A stretch of DNA of 64,000 nt from Gammaproteobacteria bacterium (GCA_025350055.1 JANXYK010000001.1:121346-185345); one strand, 5' to 3'. Positions 49,347-60,658 are shown, numbered from the stretch's first letter. Notes: generated by a model not told the origin, from the letters alone. Numbers and translations are program-made.

Positions 49347-49369
49347 CGCCGGCCTGCGTAGGGCCGGCG
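49347..49369 (+). other. Perfect 8-bp GC hairpin after rplY
   Basis: CGCCGGCC and GGCCGGCG pair perfectly around a 7-base loop, 15 bases after the rplY stop. No T-run follows, so it is at most a 3'-end stabiliser or a Rho-dependent context. Confidence 0.35.
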
Positions 49370-49392
49370 TGGCAGCGCCCACGATGCTCCGC

Positions 49393-49437
49393 TGTCGGGA
49401 ACGCCGTGAATCCGTCCCTGGAGGCTCCGACCGCGGG
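49393..49437. repeat. Possible intergenic repeat unit upstream of pth
   Basis: The segment containing GGAACGCCGTGAATCCGTCC followed by a CTGGAGGCTC block resembles, from memory, a dispersed intergenic repeat of GC-rich gammaproteobacteria built on GCCGTGAATCC-TCC-TGG-GGCTC. Only one copy was noticed in this window, so repetition itself is not shown here. Confidence 0.3.
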
Positions 49438-49499
49438 CCTCTCTCTGACGTTGTCCACTTGGCCTGCGTGGCCAGGCAGTACCATGCCCAGCGTGGTTT

Positions 49500-50105
49500 A
49501 TGAATGACGCGCAGATAAAGTTGATCGTGGGTCTGGGCAACCCTGGCCGTGAGTACGAACGTACGCGCCACAATGCAGGGTTCTGGTTCGTGGATGAGCT
49601 TGCGGGTACCTACGGCGGCAGCTGGAAGCGCGAGTCGAAGTACCAGTGTGAACTGGCTCGGGTGCGCATTGCCGACACGGAAGTGTGGCTGATGAAGCCG
49701 CAGACTTTCATGAATCGAAGTGGTGGGGCAGTGCAGGCGGTGGGCAGTTTCTACCGCATCGCGCTGGCGCAGATGCTGGTGGCGCACGATGAGATCGATC
49801 TGCCGCCGGGTGTGGTGCGCCTCAAGCAGGCTGGCGGGCATGGTGGGCACAATGGCGTGCGCGATGTGATCGCGCAGCTGGGGGCGGATTTCTGGCGGCT
49901 GCGCATTGGCGTGGGCCATCCGGGCAGCAAGGAGCAGGTGATCGATGCGGTGCTCGATCGCGCCAGCGTGGCCGAACAGCAGTTGATCGATGCCGCGCTG
50001 GCGCGCGCTTACGCGGCGCTGCCGGAGTTGCTGCGCGGCGATGCGCAGAAGATGATGAAGATGCTGCATACGCGCGACGAGCCGGGCGATGCGGGCGAGG
50101 GCTGA
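49500..50105 (+). CDS. pth: Peptidyl-tRNA hydrolase
   Basis: A 201-residue enzyme that recycles peptidyl-tRNA dropped from ribosomes. The catalytic histidine is in RTRHNAGFW, and NRSG, the DEIDLPPG loop and GGHGGHNGVRD are conserved. It precedes ychF by 9 bases, the universal gammaproteobacterial pairing. The 168 bases upstream hold a hairpin and a repeat-like segment but no gene. Confidence 0.97.
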   Translation: MNDAQIKLIVGLGNPGREYERTRHNAGFWFVDELAGTYGGSWKRESKYQCELARVRIADTEVWLMKPQTFMNRSGGAVQAVGSFYRIALAQMLVAHDEIDLPPGVVRLKQAGGHGGHNGVRDVIAQLGADFWRLRIGVGHPGSKEQVIDAVLDRASVAEQQLIDAALARAYAALPELLRGDAQKMMKMLHTRDEPGDAGEG

Positions 50106-50114
50106 AGGAACAAC

Positions 50115-51212
50115 ATGAGCATTAAATGCGGAATCGTGGGCCTGCCGAATGTGGGTAAATCCACGCTGTTCAATGCGCTGACGCGCGCGCAGATCGCGGC
50201 GGAGAACTATCCGTTCTGCACCATCGATCCGAATGTCGGCATCGTGCCGGTGCCCGATCCGCGCCTGGCGGAACTGGCCGATATCGTGCACCCCGAGAAG
50301 ACCGTGCCGACCGCGGTAGAGTTCGTCGACATCGCGGGCCTCGTGGCCGGCGCCTCACAGGGCGAGGGCCTCGGCAACCAGTTCCTGGCGCATATCCGCG
50401 AGACCGATGCGATTGCGCACGTGGTGCGCTGCTTTGACCATGATGACATCGTGCATGTGGCCGGGCGCGTGAATCCGACCTCCGATATCGATGTGATCAA
50501 CACCGAACTCGGGCTCGCCGATCTCGCGGTAATCGACAAGGCCGTCGATCGTGCCACCAAGGCCGCCAAGAGCGGTGCCGACAAGGAAGCGCTGCGGCGA
50601 CGCGAATTGTATGTGCGATTGCGCGCCGCCATTGACGAGGGCAAACCCGCGCGCGTGGTGCCGGTCGCCGAGGAAGAGAAGCACGAGCTGCGCGAGCTGC
50701 AATTGCTCACGGCAAAGCCGGTGATGTATGTTGCCAATGTCGACGAGGCCACGCTCAGCAAGGACAACGACCACCTGATCGCGCTGCGCGCACGCGCGCA
50801 GGCCGAGGGTGCTTTGGTGGTGCCGGTGTGCGCAGCGATCGAAGCCGAGATCGCGCAGCTCGAAGAGGCCGAGCGCGTCGACTTCCTCAAGGATCTGGGC
50901 CTCGAAGAACCCGGCCTCAATCGTGTGATCCGCGCGGCCTATCAGCTACTCGGCCTGCAGACCTATTTCACGGCGGGCGTCAAAGAAGTTCGTGCCTGGA
51001 CAGTGCGCAGCGGCAGCACGGCGCCGCAGGCGGCCGGCGTGATCCATACCGATTTCGAGCGTGGCTTCATCCGCGCCGAAGTGATCGCCTACGATGACTT
51101 CGTGCGCCTGCGTGGCGAGGCGAAGGCGCGCGATGCCGGGAAGCTCCGTCTCGAGGGCAAGGAATACCTGGTACGCGAAGGTGATGTCATGCACTTTCGC
51201 TTCAACGTGTAG
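50115..51212 (+). CDS. ychF: Redox-regulated P-loop ATPase/GTPase YchF
   Basis: A 365-residue Obg-like P-loop protein. Walker A is GLPNVGKST (9-17), followed by [17 protein letters not shown] in switch II. The nucleotide-specificity motif is NVDE rather than NKxD, the YchF/OLA1 form that prefers ATP. A C-terminal TGS domain ends the protein. AAGGAA precedes the ATG. Confidence 0.97.
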   Translation: MSIKCGIVGLPNVGKSTLFNALTRAQIAAENYPFCTIDPNVGIVPVPDPRLAELADIVHPEKTVPTAVEFVDIAGLVAGASQGEGLGNQFLAHIRETDAIAHVVRCFDHDDIVHVAGRVNPTSDIDVINTELGLADLAVIDKAVDRATKAAKSGADKEALRRRELYVRLRAAIDEGKPARVVPVAEEEKHELRELQLLTAKPVMYVANVDEATLSKDNDHLIALRARAQAEGALVVPVCAAIEAEIAQLEEAERVDFLKDLGLEEPGLNRVIRAAYQLLGLQTYFTAGVKEVRAWTVRSGSTAPQAAGVIHTDFERGFIRAEVIAYDDFVRLRGEAKARDAGKLRLEGKEYLVREGDVMHFRFNV

Positions 51213-51230
51213 GAAGCCTCTTTACTCAGG

Positions 51231-51614
51231 TCAACGGGCGGGCGCAGCAGTCAAGACGCTGCTGGCAACGAATTGCGGGCCTTCGCTGTTGTCCGTGTAG
51301 ATGCCGATCAGCCCGACCTCGAAACTCGACTGGCGATTGCTGACCGCGCGCTTCGCTGCCGCCTGCAACTGCTCGTCCGCGCCCGCACGTGATGCCGCGG
51401 TCGAGAGCTGCAGCGGCAGGTGAATACCGGGGCAATGCGCGTCGCCAATCATTGCCGAGCCCTCGGCATCCACGCTGACGGTCGCATCGGTCTGCACGGT
51501 ACGCCCGGCCTTCGTGGACAGTTCGCATACGCTGGTCCCGAGCGGTGGCTGCTGGGGCCCTGCGCAGGCAGCAAGCAGCCCGGGCAGGGTTACCAACAGG
51601 ATTCGAAGTTTCAT
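51231..51614 (-). CDS. Small lipoprotein at the end of the RND operon
   Basis: A 127-residue protein with a signal peptide and lipobox LLAAC (cysteine 17). The mature part carries two further cysteines (SVCEL and AHCPG), which might form a disulphide. I do not recognise the family. Its ATG overlaps the stop of the second RND permease (ATGA), so it is co-translated with the pump; it could be an accessory protein, but nothing in the sequence shows its role. Confidence 0.65.
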   Translation of the reverse strand: MKLRILLVTLPGLLAACAGPQQPPLGTSVCELSTKAGRTVQTDATVSVDAEGSAMIGDAHCPGIHLPLQLSTAASRAGADEQLQAAAKRAVSNRQSSFEVGLIGIYTDNSEGPQFVASSVLTAAPAR

Positions 51615-54600
51615 GGGGTCCTCGCGGCTTTGCGGCTACGCAGCCGATCGACATAAAGATACATCACCGGCGTCGTGTACAGCGTCAGCACCTGGCTGAC
51701 GAGCAATCCGCCGACCATGGCGATGCCCAGCGGCCGGCGCATCTCGGTGCCATCGCCTGCGGCCAGCGCCAGCGGTAGTGCGCCGGCGATGGCCGCGCAG
51801 GTGGTCATCATGATCGGCCGGAAGCGCAGCGCGCAGGCTTGGGCAATCGCCGCGCGCGGGCTCAGGCCGTCGTTGCGCTGCGCGCTGATCGCGAAATCGA
51901 TCATCATGATGGCGTTCTTCTTCACGATGCCGATCAGCAGCAGGATGCCGATGAAGGCGATCAGGCTGAATTCATTGCCGGTCGCCATCAGCGCCAGCAG
52001 CGCGCCCACACCGGCCGAGGGCAGCGTCGAGAGAATGGTCAGCGGATGGCTGTAGCTCTCGTAGAGAATGCCGAGCACCACGTAGATCGCCGCAAAGGCC
52101 GCCAGCAGCAGCAACGGCTGGCTGCCGGTGCTTTGCTGGAACAGGCGCGCGGTGCCGTAGCTGCCGCCGCGGATAGTCGCCGGTACGTGGATCTGCTCCA
52201 TGGTGCGATCGATCGCGCTCATCGCCGTGCTCAGCGCTTCGCCTTCGGGCAGGTTGAATGAAATGGAGGTCGATGCCGAGGTGCCGGTGTGGTTCACGCT
52301 GACGGCCGTGGTGCCGGTCGAGAAATGGCTGAAGGCGGAGAAAGGCACGACCGCTTCGCGGCTGACGCTGACGGCCGAGCCCGTCGAAGTATTGTTGCGG
52401 CCGCCATTGGCGAGCGCGTTCGCCGCGGCGTTGCGCGCAACATCCGCCGTACCGGTGGCAGCAGTGCTGGAGCCCGATGACGACTTCGAGGACCTGGCGC
52501 CGGCTGAGGTCGTGCCAGCAACGGCCTGGGTCGCCTGCGTACCGCTGACAGCGCCGCCCGCCGTGCTGATGTAGAGCTTGTCGAGTACCGCCGGGCTCTG
52601 CCAGAACTCCGGCGCCACTTCCATGACCACGTGATACTGCTGCGGACTGTAGGGGTTGTAGATCGTCGACACCTGCGATTGCGCAAAGGCGTTGCCCAGC
52701 GTGCTGTCGATCTGCGCCGCGCTCAGGCCGAGGCGCGAGGCGACATCCCGATCGACGATCAGATTGGTCTCGAGTCCACCGGGCTGCAGATCGGTATCGA
52801 CATCGGTGACTTCCGGCACCGCCTGCAGCGCCGTGCGCAGTTTCGTCGACCAGTCGCGCAGTTCCGTGAGGTTGTCGCCGAGCAGCGTGTATTGGTACTG
52901 GGCGTTGGACGAGCGCCCGCCGCCCGCGCCGCCGATATCCTGCACTGCCTGCAGGAAGGCCTGAACGCCGGTGACCTGCGCCATCTGTGGCCGCAGGCGC
53001 GCGATCACGCGATCGGCCGAATCCCTGCGCTCGGAGAGGGGCTTGAGCGCAATGCTGAGGTTGGCGCTGGCGCCACCGCCACCACCACCGCCACCCATGG
53101 GGCCGCCACCGCCGCCGCCGACATTGCCCACCACCGTCGACACGGCAGGGTCGGCGCGCACGATCTCGACCACCTGCGTGAGTTTGTCCTTCATCAGCTG
53201 GAACGAGGAGAAGGCATCGCCGCGCAGGCCACCGCGCAGCTGGCCGGTGTCCTGTTGCGGCAGGAAGCCCTTGGGCACCACGATGTACATGTAGACGTTG
53301 AGGCCGACCGTCATCAGCAGGATCAGCATCATCAGCGGGCCGCGATCGAGCGCCCAGGCGAGTGTGCGCTGGTAGCGCTGCTGTAGCCGGTCAAAACCGT
53401 GCTCGAAGGCGCCGCGCCAGCCACGCGTCGCGTGCAGCGGATCGCGCCCCAGCAGCCAGGCGCACATCACCGGCGTGGTGGTCAGCGAGATCACCAGCGA
53501 GATCAGGATCGCGACCGCCAGCGTCACCGTGAACTCGCGGAACAATTTGCCGACGATACCGCCAACCAGCTGGAAGGGAATGAACACCGCCACCAGCGAC
53601 AGACTCATCGACACTACCGTGAAACCGACTTCGCGCGCGCCCTGCAAGGCGGCGGGTAGGCGCGCCATGCCGCCCTCGATGTGGCGCATGGTGTTTTCCA
53701 TCACCACGATCGCATCGTCGACCACGAAGCCCGTGGCGATGGTGAGCGCCATCAGCGAGAAGTTGTCGAGGCTGTAGTCGAGCAGGTACATCGCGCCGAA
53801 GGTGCCGATCAGCGAGACTGGCACTACCACCGCCGGGATCAGCGCGGCGCGCGCACTGCGCAGGAACACGTAGACCACCAGGATCACCATGGCGATCGCC
53901 AGCAGCAGCGTGCCTTCCACCTGGTGGAGTGAAGCACGGATGGTCACCGAGCGATCGTTGGTGATCGCGAGGTCGATCTTCGGATCGATGGCGGCGCGCA
54001 GCTGCGGCAGCTCGGCCTTGACGGCGTCGACCACCTGGATGATGTTGGCGCCCGGCTGCTGCGAGATCTGCACCTGCACTGCCGGCTTGCCGTTGTACAG
54101 GCCGTAGTTGCGGATGTTCTCGGTGGCGCCATCGTTGATGTCGCTGACCGTGGCCACATCGCCCAGGCGTACGGTGGCGTTGTTGCGATGGGCAATCACC
54201 AGCGAGCGGTAGTCGGCTGCCAGGCGTGCATTGTCATTGGTGTAGATCTGGTAGTGCCGCGACTCGTTCTCGATAGCGCCCTTGGGCGCATTGGCATTGG
54301 CGTTCGAGATCGCGGCACGGATGTCCTGCAGGCCGATGCCATATTTCGCGAGCGTCAGCGGGTTCAGTTCGACGCGCACCGCGGGCAACGCGCTGCCGGC
54401 CACGTTGACGTTGCCGACACCCTTGACCTGTGCGAGCCGTTGCGACACCACGGCATCGGCCGCGTCATAGATCTGGCCCTGCGAGAGCACATCCGAGGTC
54501 ATCGCGATCTGCAGGATCGGAAAGCTCGAACTGTTGAGTTTGCGATAGGCCGGGTTGCGGGTCAGGCTGGAGGGCAGGTCGGCGTGGGCGGCGACAATCG

Positions 54601-54931
54601 CGGCCTGCACATCACGGGCCGCGCCATCGATGTCGCGATCGAGTCCGAAGGTGAGCTGGATATTGCTATTGCCGACGCTGCTGTTGGAGGTCATGTCATC
54701 GACATCGGCAATCGCGCCCAGGTGCCGCTCCAGCGGCGTGGCCACGCTGCTGGCCATCACCTCCGGGCTCGCCCCCGGAATCGAGGCCGACACAAAGATC
54801 GCCGGCGCATCGATCTTCGGGAGCGGTGCCACCGGCAGCAACCGGAAGGCGATGAGGCCGGTGAGCGCCACGCCCAGTGTCAGCAATGTGGTGGCTACCG
54901 GTCGGGCGATGAACGGCGCGGAAAGGTTCAT
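51611..54931 (-). CDS. RND efflux permease, MdtC-like, with low-complexity insertions
   Basis: A 1106-residue RND inner-membrane pump subunit with two repeats of six transmembrane helices. The proton-relay aspartates are in TM4 ([13 protein letters not shown]). It is about 80 residues longer than MdtC. Two insertions explain this: a Gly-rich loop near residues 603-620, and a Ser/Thr/Ala/Gly-rich stretch near 788-855 just before VPFSAFSHF, in the periplasmic docking or porter region. It is translated after the first permease with an ATGA overlap, as in MdtB-MdtC heteromultimers. Confidence 0.9.
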   Translation of the reverse strand: MNLSAPFIARPVATTLLTLGVALTGLIAFRLLPVAPLPKIDAPAIFVSASIPGASPEVMASSVATPLERHLGAIADVDDMTSNSSVGNSNIQLTFGLDRDIDGAARDVQAAIVAAHADLPSSLTRNPAYRKLNSSSFPILQIAMTSDVLSQGQIYDAADAVVSQRLAQVKGVGNVNVAGSALPAVRVELNPLTLAKYGIGLQDIRAAISNANANAPKGAIENESRHYQIYTNDNARLAADYRSLVIAHRNNATVRLGDVATVSDINDGATENIRNYGLYNGKPAVQVQISQQPGANIIQVVDAVKAELPQLRAAIDPKIDLAITNDRSVTIRASLHQVEGTLLLAIAMVILVVYVFLRSARAALIPAVVVPVSLIGTFGAMYLLDYSLDNFSLMALTIATGFVVDDAIVVMENTMRHIEGGMARLPAALQGAREVGFTVVSMSLSLVAVFIPFQLVGGIVGKLFREFTVTLAVAILISLVISLTTTPVMCAWLLGRDPLHATRGWRGAFEHGFDRLQQRYQRTLAWALDRGPLMMLILLMTVGLNVYMYIVVPKGFLPQQDTGQLRGGLRGDAFSSFQLMKDKLTQVVEIVRADPAVSTVVGNVGGGGGGPMGGGGGGGGASANLSIALKPLSERRDSADRVIARLRPQMAQVTGVQAFLQAVQDIGGAGGGRSSNAQYQYTLLGDNLTELRDWSTKLRTALQAVPEVTDVDTDLQPGGLETNLIVDRDVASRLGLSAAQIDSTLGNAFAQSQVSTIYNPYSPQQYHVVMEVAPEFWQSPAVLDKLYISTAGGAVSGTQATQAVAGTTSAGARSSKSSSGSSTAATGTADVARNAAANALANGGRNNTSTGSAVSVSREAVVPFSAFSHFSTGTTAVSVNHTGTSASTSISFNLPEGEALSTAMSAIDRTMEQIHVPATIRGGSYGTARLFQQSTGSQPLLLLAAFAAIYVVLGILYESYSHPLTILSTLPSAGVGALLALMATGNEFSLIAFIGILLLIGIVKKNAIMMIDFAISAQRNDGLSPRAAIAQACALRFRPIMMTTCAAIAGALPLALAAGDGTEMRRPLGIAMVGGLLVSQVLTLYTTPVMYLYVDRLRSRKAARTP

Positions 54932-57900
54932 GCCGGACGCAGACGGGCCGCCAGTCGGCCGAAGGCCAGGTAGATCACGGGGGTCGTGAACAGCGTCAGC
55001 ACCTGGCTCACCAGCAGGCCGCCGACGATGCTCACACCCAGGGGATTGCGCAGCTCGGAACCGGTGCCGGTACCGAACATCAGCGGCAGAGCGCCAAACA
55101 TGGCGGCCACCGTGGTCATCAGGATGGGTCGCAGCCGCAGCAGGCAGGCCTGGTAGATCGCCTCGCGCGGCGATCTGCCTTCATTGCGCTCGGCATGGAT
55201 GGCGAAGTCGATCATCAGGATGGCGTTCTTCTTGACGATGCCGATCAGCAGAATGATGCCGATCAGCGCGATGATCGTCAGCTCATGGCCACCGATCATC
55301 AGCGCGAGCAGCGCGCCGATGCCGGCGGAAGGAAGCGTGGAGAGTATCGTCACCGGGTGGATGAAGCTCTCGTAGAGCACGCCCAGCACGATGTACATCA
55401 CGACCACCGCGGCCAGCAGCAACAGCAGTTCGTTGCCCAGGTTGTTGCGGAAAGCGAGCGCCGCACCCTGGAAGGTGGTGCTGATGCTGGCCGGCAAGGC
55501 GATGGTGTTCTCGGCATTCTCGATGGCGCGCACGCCCGCGCCGAGCGAAGTGCCGGGCGTGAGGTTGAACGAGATGGTGCTGGCCGGGAACTGCGCCTGG
55601 TGATTGATCAACAGTGGCCGCGTTTCCTCGCGCACCGTGGCGATCGCAGAGAGCGGCACCTGGCCGCCGCCGGTAGAGGGCACGTAGATCGAGGCGAGTG
55701 ACTGGAGCGAGGCCTGCAGGCGCGGATCCGCCTCGATGATCACGCGATACTGGTTCGATTGCGTGAAGATGGTCGAGACGATGCGCTGGCCAAAGGCATC
55801 GTAGAGCGCATTGTCCACGGTGCCGACGCTGACGCCGAAGCGCGCCGCGCTGTCGCGATCGATGACCACGGCGGCCGCGAGACCGTTGTCGGCCTGGTTG
55901 CTGGTGACATCGGAAAACTCAGCCATGCCGCGCAGCTCGTTGACCAGCTGCGGAGTCCAGCTGGAAAGCGTCGCGGTATCGGCGGCCTGCAGCGTGAACT
56001 GGTATTGCGTGCGGCTCACTGTTGCATCGAGCGTCAGGTCCTGCACGGGTTGCATGTACAGCGTGACGCCGGGCACGTCCGCGGTCTCGGCCTGGATGCG
56101 CCGCGCGATCTCGGCGGCGGTGCTGCTGCGATCACTGCGCGGCTTGAGGTTGATCAGCAGGCGGCCGCTGTTGAGCGTGACGTTGCTGCCATCCACACCG
56201 ATGAACGATGAGAGGCTCAACACGTCCGGATCCTTGAGCACCGCCGCCGCCAGTGCCTGCTGGCGATCGGCCATCGCCGCAAAGGAGGTCGACTGCGTCG
56301 CCTCGGTTACACCCTGGATAAGCCCCGTATCCTGCGTGGGAAAGAAGCCCTTGGGGATCAGCACATACAGCAGCGCCGTCAGCAGCAGCGTGCCCAAGGC
56401 TACCGCCAGCGTCAGGCGCTGGTGGTCGAGCACCCAGGTGAGGCGCAGCGCATACCAGTCGACGATGCGACGGAACCAGGGCGCGGCATCGGCCGGTGCG
56501 TCATTGGCGCCGGCTGCGCCATGCGCGCGCAGCAGCTTGGCGCACATCATCGGCACCAGCGTCAGTGAGACCACCGCCGAGATCAGTATGGTTACCGCCA
56601 GCGTTACCGCGAACTCGCGGAACAGGCGGCCGACCACATCCTGCATGAACAGCAGCGGAATCAGCACCGCGACCAGTGACACGGTCAGCGAGATGATCGT
56701 GAAGCCGATCTGTTTCGAGCCCTTGAGCGCTGCCTGCAGCGGCGAGTCGCCCTGCTCGAGGAAGCGGGCAATGTTTTCGATCATTACGATGGCATCGTCG
56801 ACCACGAAGCCGGTGGCGATCGTGAGCGCCATCAGCGACAGGTTGTTGAGGCTGAAGTGCGCCAGATACATCACGGCGAAAGTGCCGATCAGTGACAGCG
56901 GCACCGAGAGCGCCGGGATCAGCGTAGCCGGGAGATTGCGCAGGAACAGGAAGATCACCAGCACCACCAGTGCAACGGCCAACATCAACTCGAACTGCAC
57001 ATCGCGGATCGAGGCCCGGATGGTGGTGGTGCGATCAGTCAGCACCGCGAGTTCAACACCGGCGGGCAAGGAGGCCTGCAGTGTCGGCAGCAGCTTCTTG
57101 ATGCTGTTGACGACATCGACCACGTTGGCCGACGGCTGGCGCTGCACGTTGATCAGCAGCGCCGGTGTGCTGTTCATCCAGCCGGCGAGCTTGCTGTTCT
57201 CCGCGCCCGACACCAGCGTCGCCACATCGCTGAGCCGCACTGCGGCGCCATTGCGGTAGGCAATGATGATACGCGCGAACTCGTCCGCACTGCGCAGCTG
57301 GTCGTTGGCGTTGATGGTGTAGGCGCGGGTCGGCCCGTCGAAGGTGCCCTTGGCACCATTCTGGTTGGCAGTGCTGATCGTCGTGCGCAGGTCATCAAGA
57401 TTCAGGCCATAGGCTGCCAGCGCCTGCGGATTGATCAGCACCCGTACCGCCGGCCGCTGGCCGCCGCTGATGCTGACCACGCCCACACCGCGCAGTTGCG
57501 AGATCTTTTGTGCGAGGCGCGTGTCGGCCAGATCCTCGACGCTGGTCAGCGGCATGACTTTCGAGGTCAGGCCGAGTGTCAGCACCGGGGCGTCGGCAGG
57601 ATTCACCTTGGCGTAGATGGGCGGTGCCGGCAGATCCTGCGGCACCAGGCTCTGCGCCGCGCTGATCGCGGCCTGCACCTGCTGCTCGGCCACGTCGATA
57701 TCGAGGCTGAGATCAAACTGCAGCGTGATGACCGAGGCGCCTGCAGAACTGGTTGAGGACATCTGGCTGAGGCCAGGCATCTGCCCGAACTGCTTTTCCA
57801 GCGGCGCCGTGATTGCCGAGGTGATCACCTCCGGGCTCGCGCCCGGATAGAAGGTCTGCACCTGGATGGTGGGGTAGGCGACCTCGGGCAGCGCCGAGAG

Positions 57901-57999
57901 CGGCAGCTGCAGATAGGCCACCGCGCCGACCAGCAGGATCGCGATCATCAGCAGCGCCGTCGCCACCGGACGTTCGATGAACAGTCGCGAGGGATTCAC
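54928..57999 (-). CDS. RND efflux permease, MdtB-like
   Basis: A 1023-residue RND permease of normal length with [13 protein letters not shown] in TM4 and the family N-terminus [17 protein letters not shown]. It is paired with the second permease and an MdtA-type adaptor, the arrangement of MdtABC multidrug or bile-salt pumps. The start is taken as GTG at 57999, because it gives the family N-terminus, 43 bases after the adaptor stop; a longer frame begins inside the adaptor gene. No outer-membrane channel or BaeSR pair is in the window. Confidence 0.92.
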   Translation of the reverse strand: MNPSRLFIERPVATALLMIAILLVGAVAYLQLPLSALPEVAYPTIQVQTFYPGASPEVITSAITAPLEKQFGQMPGLSQMSSTSSAGASVITLQFDLSLDIDVAEQQVQAAISAAQSLVPQDLPAPPIYAKVNPADAPVLTLGLTSKVMPLTSVEDLADTRLAQKISQLRGVGVVSISGGQRPAVRVLINPQALAAYGLNLDDLRTTISTANQNGAKGTFDGPTRAYTINANDQLRSADEFARIIIAYRNGAAVRLSDVATLVSGAENSKLAGWMNSTPALLINVQRQPSANVVDVVNSIKKLLPTLQASLPAGVELAVLTDRTTTIRASIRDVQFELMLAVALVVLVIFLFLRNLPATLIPALSVPLSLIGTFAVMYLAHFSLNNLSLMALTIATGFVVDDAIVMIENIARFLEQGDSPLQAALKGSKQIGFTIISLTVSLVAVLIPLLFMQDVVGRLFREFAVTLAVTILISAVVSLTLVPMMCAKLLRAHGAAGANDAPADAAPWFRRIVDWYALRLTWVLDHQRLTLAVALGTLLLTALLYVLIPKGFFPTQDTGLIQGVTEATQSTSFAAMADRQQALAAAVLKDPDVLSLSSFIGVDGSNVTLNSGRLLINLKPRSDRSSTAAEIARRIQAETADVPGVTLYMQPVQDLTLDATVSRTQYQFTLQAADTATLSSWTPQLVNELRGMAEFSDVTSNQADNGLAAAVVIDRDSAARFGVSVGTVDNALYDAFGQRIVSTIFTQSNQYRVIIEADPRLQASLQSLASIYVPSTGGGQVPLSAIATVREETRPLLINHQAQFPASTISFNLTPGTSLGAGVRAIENAENTIALPASISTTFQGAALAFRNNLGNELLLLLAAVVVMYIVLGVLYESFIHPVTILSTLPSAGIGALLALMIGGHELTIIALIGIILLIGIVKKNAILMIDFAIHAERNEGRSPREAIYQACLLRLRPILMTTVAAMFGALPLMFGTGTGSELRNPLGVSIVGGLLVSQVLTLFTTPVIYLAFGRLAARLRPA

Positions 58000-58042
58000 T
58001 AGTGCCAGTGCCCGCAGCCGATGTTCGCCGCCACGCCTGCGC

Positions 58043-59332
58043 TCAAGGCTTGGCCGGCGCGGCGTGCGCGCCGTGGTGACGCCAGTCACCATGCTTGTGC
58101 GCGCCGTTCACGCCGTTCGCGCCCGGAGCATTGGCGCCATCCGCGCCGCCAGCGCCCGGCGCCGCGCCCGGAGTTACCGCTGCCGGCAAGGTCACGGTCG
58201 CGCCATCGCGCAGCCGATCGCCACCCTCGGTGACGATGACATCGCCTGCCTGCAGCCCCTTGTTGACCGCCACGCGCTCGCCATCGGTGACACCCAGCAC
58301 GATGGGACGCACCGACACTGTCTGGTCCGTGCCCACCAGGTACACGAAGGTGCTGTTGGCGCTGTCGGGTGCGCCATGCTGCACGGCCGCGACCGGAATG
58401 ATCACCTGGTCGGTCAAAGTGTCCTGCAGCAGGCGCACGTTGACGAACTGGTTGGCGAACAGCGCGCCATCCTCGTTGTCGAACAGCGCCCGCATCTTGA
58501 TGGTGCCGGTGGTGGTGTCGATCTGGTTGTCAACGCTCTGCAGTTTGCCGTCGGCCAGTTTCCCGGTATCCGCTCGATCGTAGGCCTCGACGCTGAGTGT
58601 GGCGCCCGCATGCAAGCGCTTCTGGATCGCCGGCAGATTGTCTTCGGGCAGCGGGAACACTACCGAGACCGGTTGCAGCTCCGTGACCACGACGATGCCG
58701 TTGGCATCACCAGGCGTGACGTAGTTGCCCTGGTCCACCTGCCGCAGGCCCACGCGCCCCGTGACCGGAGACACGATGTGCGTGTACTGCAGATTGAGTT
58801 TCGCAAGGCTCAGCTGCGCAGTATCCGTGGCCACGGTGGCCTCGTACTGGCTCACCAGCGCCTGTTGCGTGTCGAGCTGTTGCCGCGCGATAGTGTTGTC
58901 GGCCGCCAGATCCTGGTAGCGCTTCAGGTCCAGGTGTGCGTTGGTCAGCAGCGACTGGTCGCGCCGCAGGTTGCCCTCCGACTGCGCAAGTGCCGCCTCG
59001 TAGGGACGTGGATCGATCTGCGCCAGGAATTCTCCCAGGTGCACGAGCTGCCCTTCCTTGAAGGCGATGTGCTGCAGCTGGCCGCTGATCTGCGTCTTGA
59101 CGGTGACGGTGGCGAGCGGTGTCACGGTGCCGAGTGCTGGCACCTTGATCGCGAGTTCTCCCACAGTTGCGATGGCCACAGCGACTGCCATCGGGCCGCC
59201 GGACCGGCCTCGCATGCCCTGTCCGCCGAGCTGGGCCTGCTTGCCATGGTGGATGATCCATGCAATGACCGCGATGGCAGCAATCGCAGCGCCGATCCAC
59301 AGCAGGATGCGATATCGCGGGTGTTCGTTCAT
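58043..59332 (-). CDS. RND efflux periplasmic adaptor, MdtA-like
   Basis: A 429-residue membrane fusion protein with an N-terminal anchor helix (about 8-27), a lipoyl domain split around a helical hairpin (about 100-185), a beta-barrel and a membrane-proximal domain. The C-terminal tail is rich in Gly/Ala/Asn/His ([20 protein letters not shown]). It follows the DUF6515-like gene by 15 bases and precedes both permeases, so all are likely transcribed together. Confidence 0.93.
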   Translation of the reverse strand: MNEHPRYRILLWIGAAIAAIAVIAWIIHHGKQAQLGGQGMRGRSGGPMAVAVAIATVGELAIKVPALGTVTPLATVTVKTQISGQLQHIAFKEGQLVHLGEFLAQIDPRPYEAALAQSEGNLRRDQSLLTNAHLDLKRYQDLAADNTIARQQLDTQQALVSQYEATVATDTAQLSLAKLNLQYTHIVSPVTGRVGLRQVDQGNYVTPGDANGIVVVTELQPVSVVFPLPEDNLPAIQKRLHAGATLSVEAYDRADTGKLADGKLQSVDNQIDTTTGTIKMRALFDNEDGALFANQFVNVRLLQDTLTDQVIIPVAAVQHGAPDSANSTFVYLVGTDQTVSVRPIVLGVTDGERVAVNKGLQAGDVIVTEGGDRLRDGATVTLPAAVTPGAAPGAGGADGANAPGANGVNGAHKHGDWRHHGAHAAPAKP

Positions 59333-59347
59333 CGTGAAATTATAGGA

Positions 59348-60016
59348 TCAATTGACGCTGTAGCCGCGCCCTTCGAGGCAGGCCTTCTCGGCACGCTGGT
59401 AATCCGCTCGCCGCGCATCGACATCGGGCGCGGCCGCACCGCCCTGCGGTTGCGTTGGATCGAAGCCGCTCTGGCCCGCCGCCCACTGATGGCATTCGAA
59501 GCGGTCGCTGCCCTGCAGCTCCTCGCTCTGGCCGTTCTTCGGATAGGCATAGAGTTCCGGGTTGACGGGCGGCGACGTGGTGGCTGGCGCCGCGTCCGAC
59601 GGCGGCGTACTCACAATGTATTCGCGCTGCTCGGGCCGCCACAGGTAGTAGGCACCATCCGCATAGTAGTAGGGCACGCCGCCAAACCACACCGTACTGT
59701 AGTACGGCGGCAGGATGCGGAGGCCGATGCCGATCGGCGGGGCCACGACCACGAAGCTTGAACCCCAGGGCCGGTACCAGGCGCCGCCGTGAAAGTAGTA
59801 GTCACCGCCACGATAGGGCACCCGCACGCGACCCTGCGGCAGGGAACGAAAGGCCGAGCCTGCGCGTGGATAGGAGTGGCCGTGGTTGTAGCGGTTGTCG
59901 TACATGTAGCCGCGTGGCGCGCCATGTCGATCCGCGGCGGCCGCGGCCGCGAGCAGCGGTAGTGCGGTGAGCAGCAACAGCGCACCCAGCGCCGGCAGCT
60001 GCAATTTCCTGTTCAT
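59348..60016 (-). CDS. DUF6515-like exported protein with C-terminal Cys module
   Basis: A 222-residue exported protein with signal peptide (1-27). The central part is aromatic and glycine-rich, with VPYRGGDYYFHGGAWYRP and PPIGIGLRILPPYY, recalling the DUF6515 family. Residues 155-190 (YPKNGQS, ECHQWA, GFDP) and 206-222 (YQRAEKACLEGRGY) form a module also found at the end of the neighbouring zipper lipoprotein; C175 and C213 may form a disulphide. AGGAG lies 8 bases before the ATG. It is cotranscribed with the Mdt genes. Function is unknown. Confidence 0.75.
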   Translation of the reverse strand: MNRKLQLPALGALLLLTALPLLAAAAAADRHGAPRGYMYDNRYNHGHSYPRAGSAFRSLPQGRVRVPYRGGDYYFHGGAWYRPWGSSFVVVAPPIGIGLRILPPYYSTVWFGGVPYYYADGAYYLWRPEQREYIVSTPPSDAAPATTSPPVNPELYAYPKNGQSEELQGSDRFECHQWAAGQSGFDPTQPQGGAAAPDVDARRADYQRAEKACLEGRGYSVN

Positions 60017-60053
60017 GATCGTTGCTCCTGTGTTCTACCCGGATCGCCCGGGC

Positions 60054-60650
60054 TCACTGCGTCTGGTAACCGCGCCCCTGCAGGCAGGACTTGAGCGCAC
60101 GGCGGTAGTTGGCGGCGAGATGGTCCAGCCCAAGATCACCCTGTTCGTTGGCGGCATTGATCCGCTGCTCTGCATCCGCGGCGCGTTGGGCGCGTGTGTT
60201 GTCAGAGGCGGCGCCGAACAAGACGCCGGCCACGGCGCCAATCAGTGCGCTACCGCCGGCATCGCGGGGCCGTGAAACCGAGGCGCCGATGATGGCACCC
60301 ACGGCCGCGCCATTGAGCGTATCGGTACCCGGCGCCGGCACCGGCACCACTTCCACGCGCTGGTGCGGTGCTGCCTGCGCCACGCTGGGATCAAAGCCGG
60401 TCTGCCGTACCGCCCAATTGTGGCACTCGTAGCGATCGCGCTCCAGCTGCGTGGGCGACTGGCCTGCTGCCGGATACACGTAGACGCGCGTATCGGGCAG
60501 CGGCGCCACGCGCGCCGCGGGTGGCGCCGGCATCGGCAACGGCTCGGTGGCGCAGCCGGCCAGCAGCGCGAGCGCCAGGCCCACAAGCAATGCAGCCTGC
60601 GCTGGTCGGCGCCTGGCGGTCGTGGGGGTGTGATCCTGCGTCATGTCCAT
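60054..60650 (-). CDS. Glycine-zipper lipoprotein with the shared Cys module
   Basis: A 198-residue predicted lipoprotein (lipobox LAGC, cysteine 33 counting from the ATG at 60650). Residues 57-90 (YPAAGQS, ECHNWA, GFDP) and 181-198 (YRRALKSCLQGRGY) match the C-terminal module of the next protein. Between them a glycine-zipper segment (about 113-146, GAAVGAIIGASV and SALIGAVAGVLFGAA) probably spans or inserts in a membrane. It is the first gene of the zipper-DUF6515-MdtABC-lipoprotein operon. An ATG at 60668 is possible, but it would lie within a conserved upstream DNA element. Confidence 0.75.
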   Translation of the reverse strand: MDMTQDHTPTTARRRPAQAALLVGLALALLAGCATEPLPMPAPPAARVAPLPDTRVYVYPAAGQSPTQLERDRYECHNWAVRQTGFDPSVAQAAPHQRVEVVPVPAPGTDTLNGAAVGAIIGASVSRPRDAGGSALIGAVAGVLFGAASDNTRAQRAADAEQRINAANEQGDLGLDHLAANYRRALKSCLQGRGYQTQ

Positions 60651-60658
60651 GCGTATAT

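Noticed and set aside
53080..53125. Glycine codon tract in the second RND permease, suspected frameshift or assembly error
   Set aside because: The frame stays open on both sides and the rest of the permease aligns with the family in the same frame, so it is treated as a real insertion.
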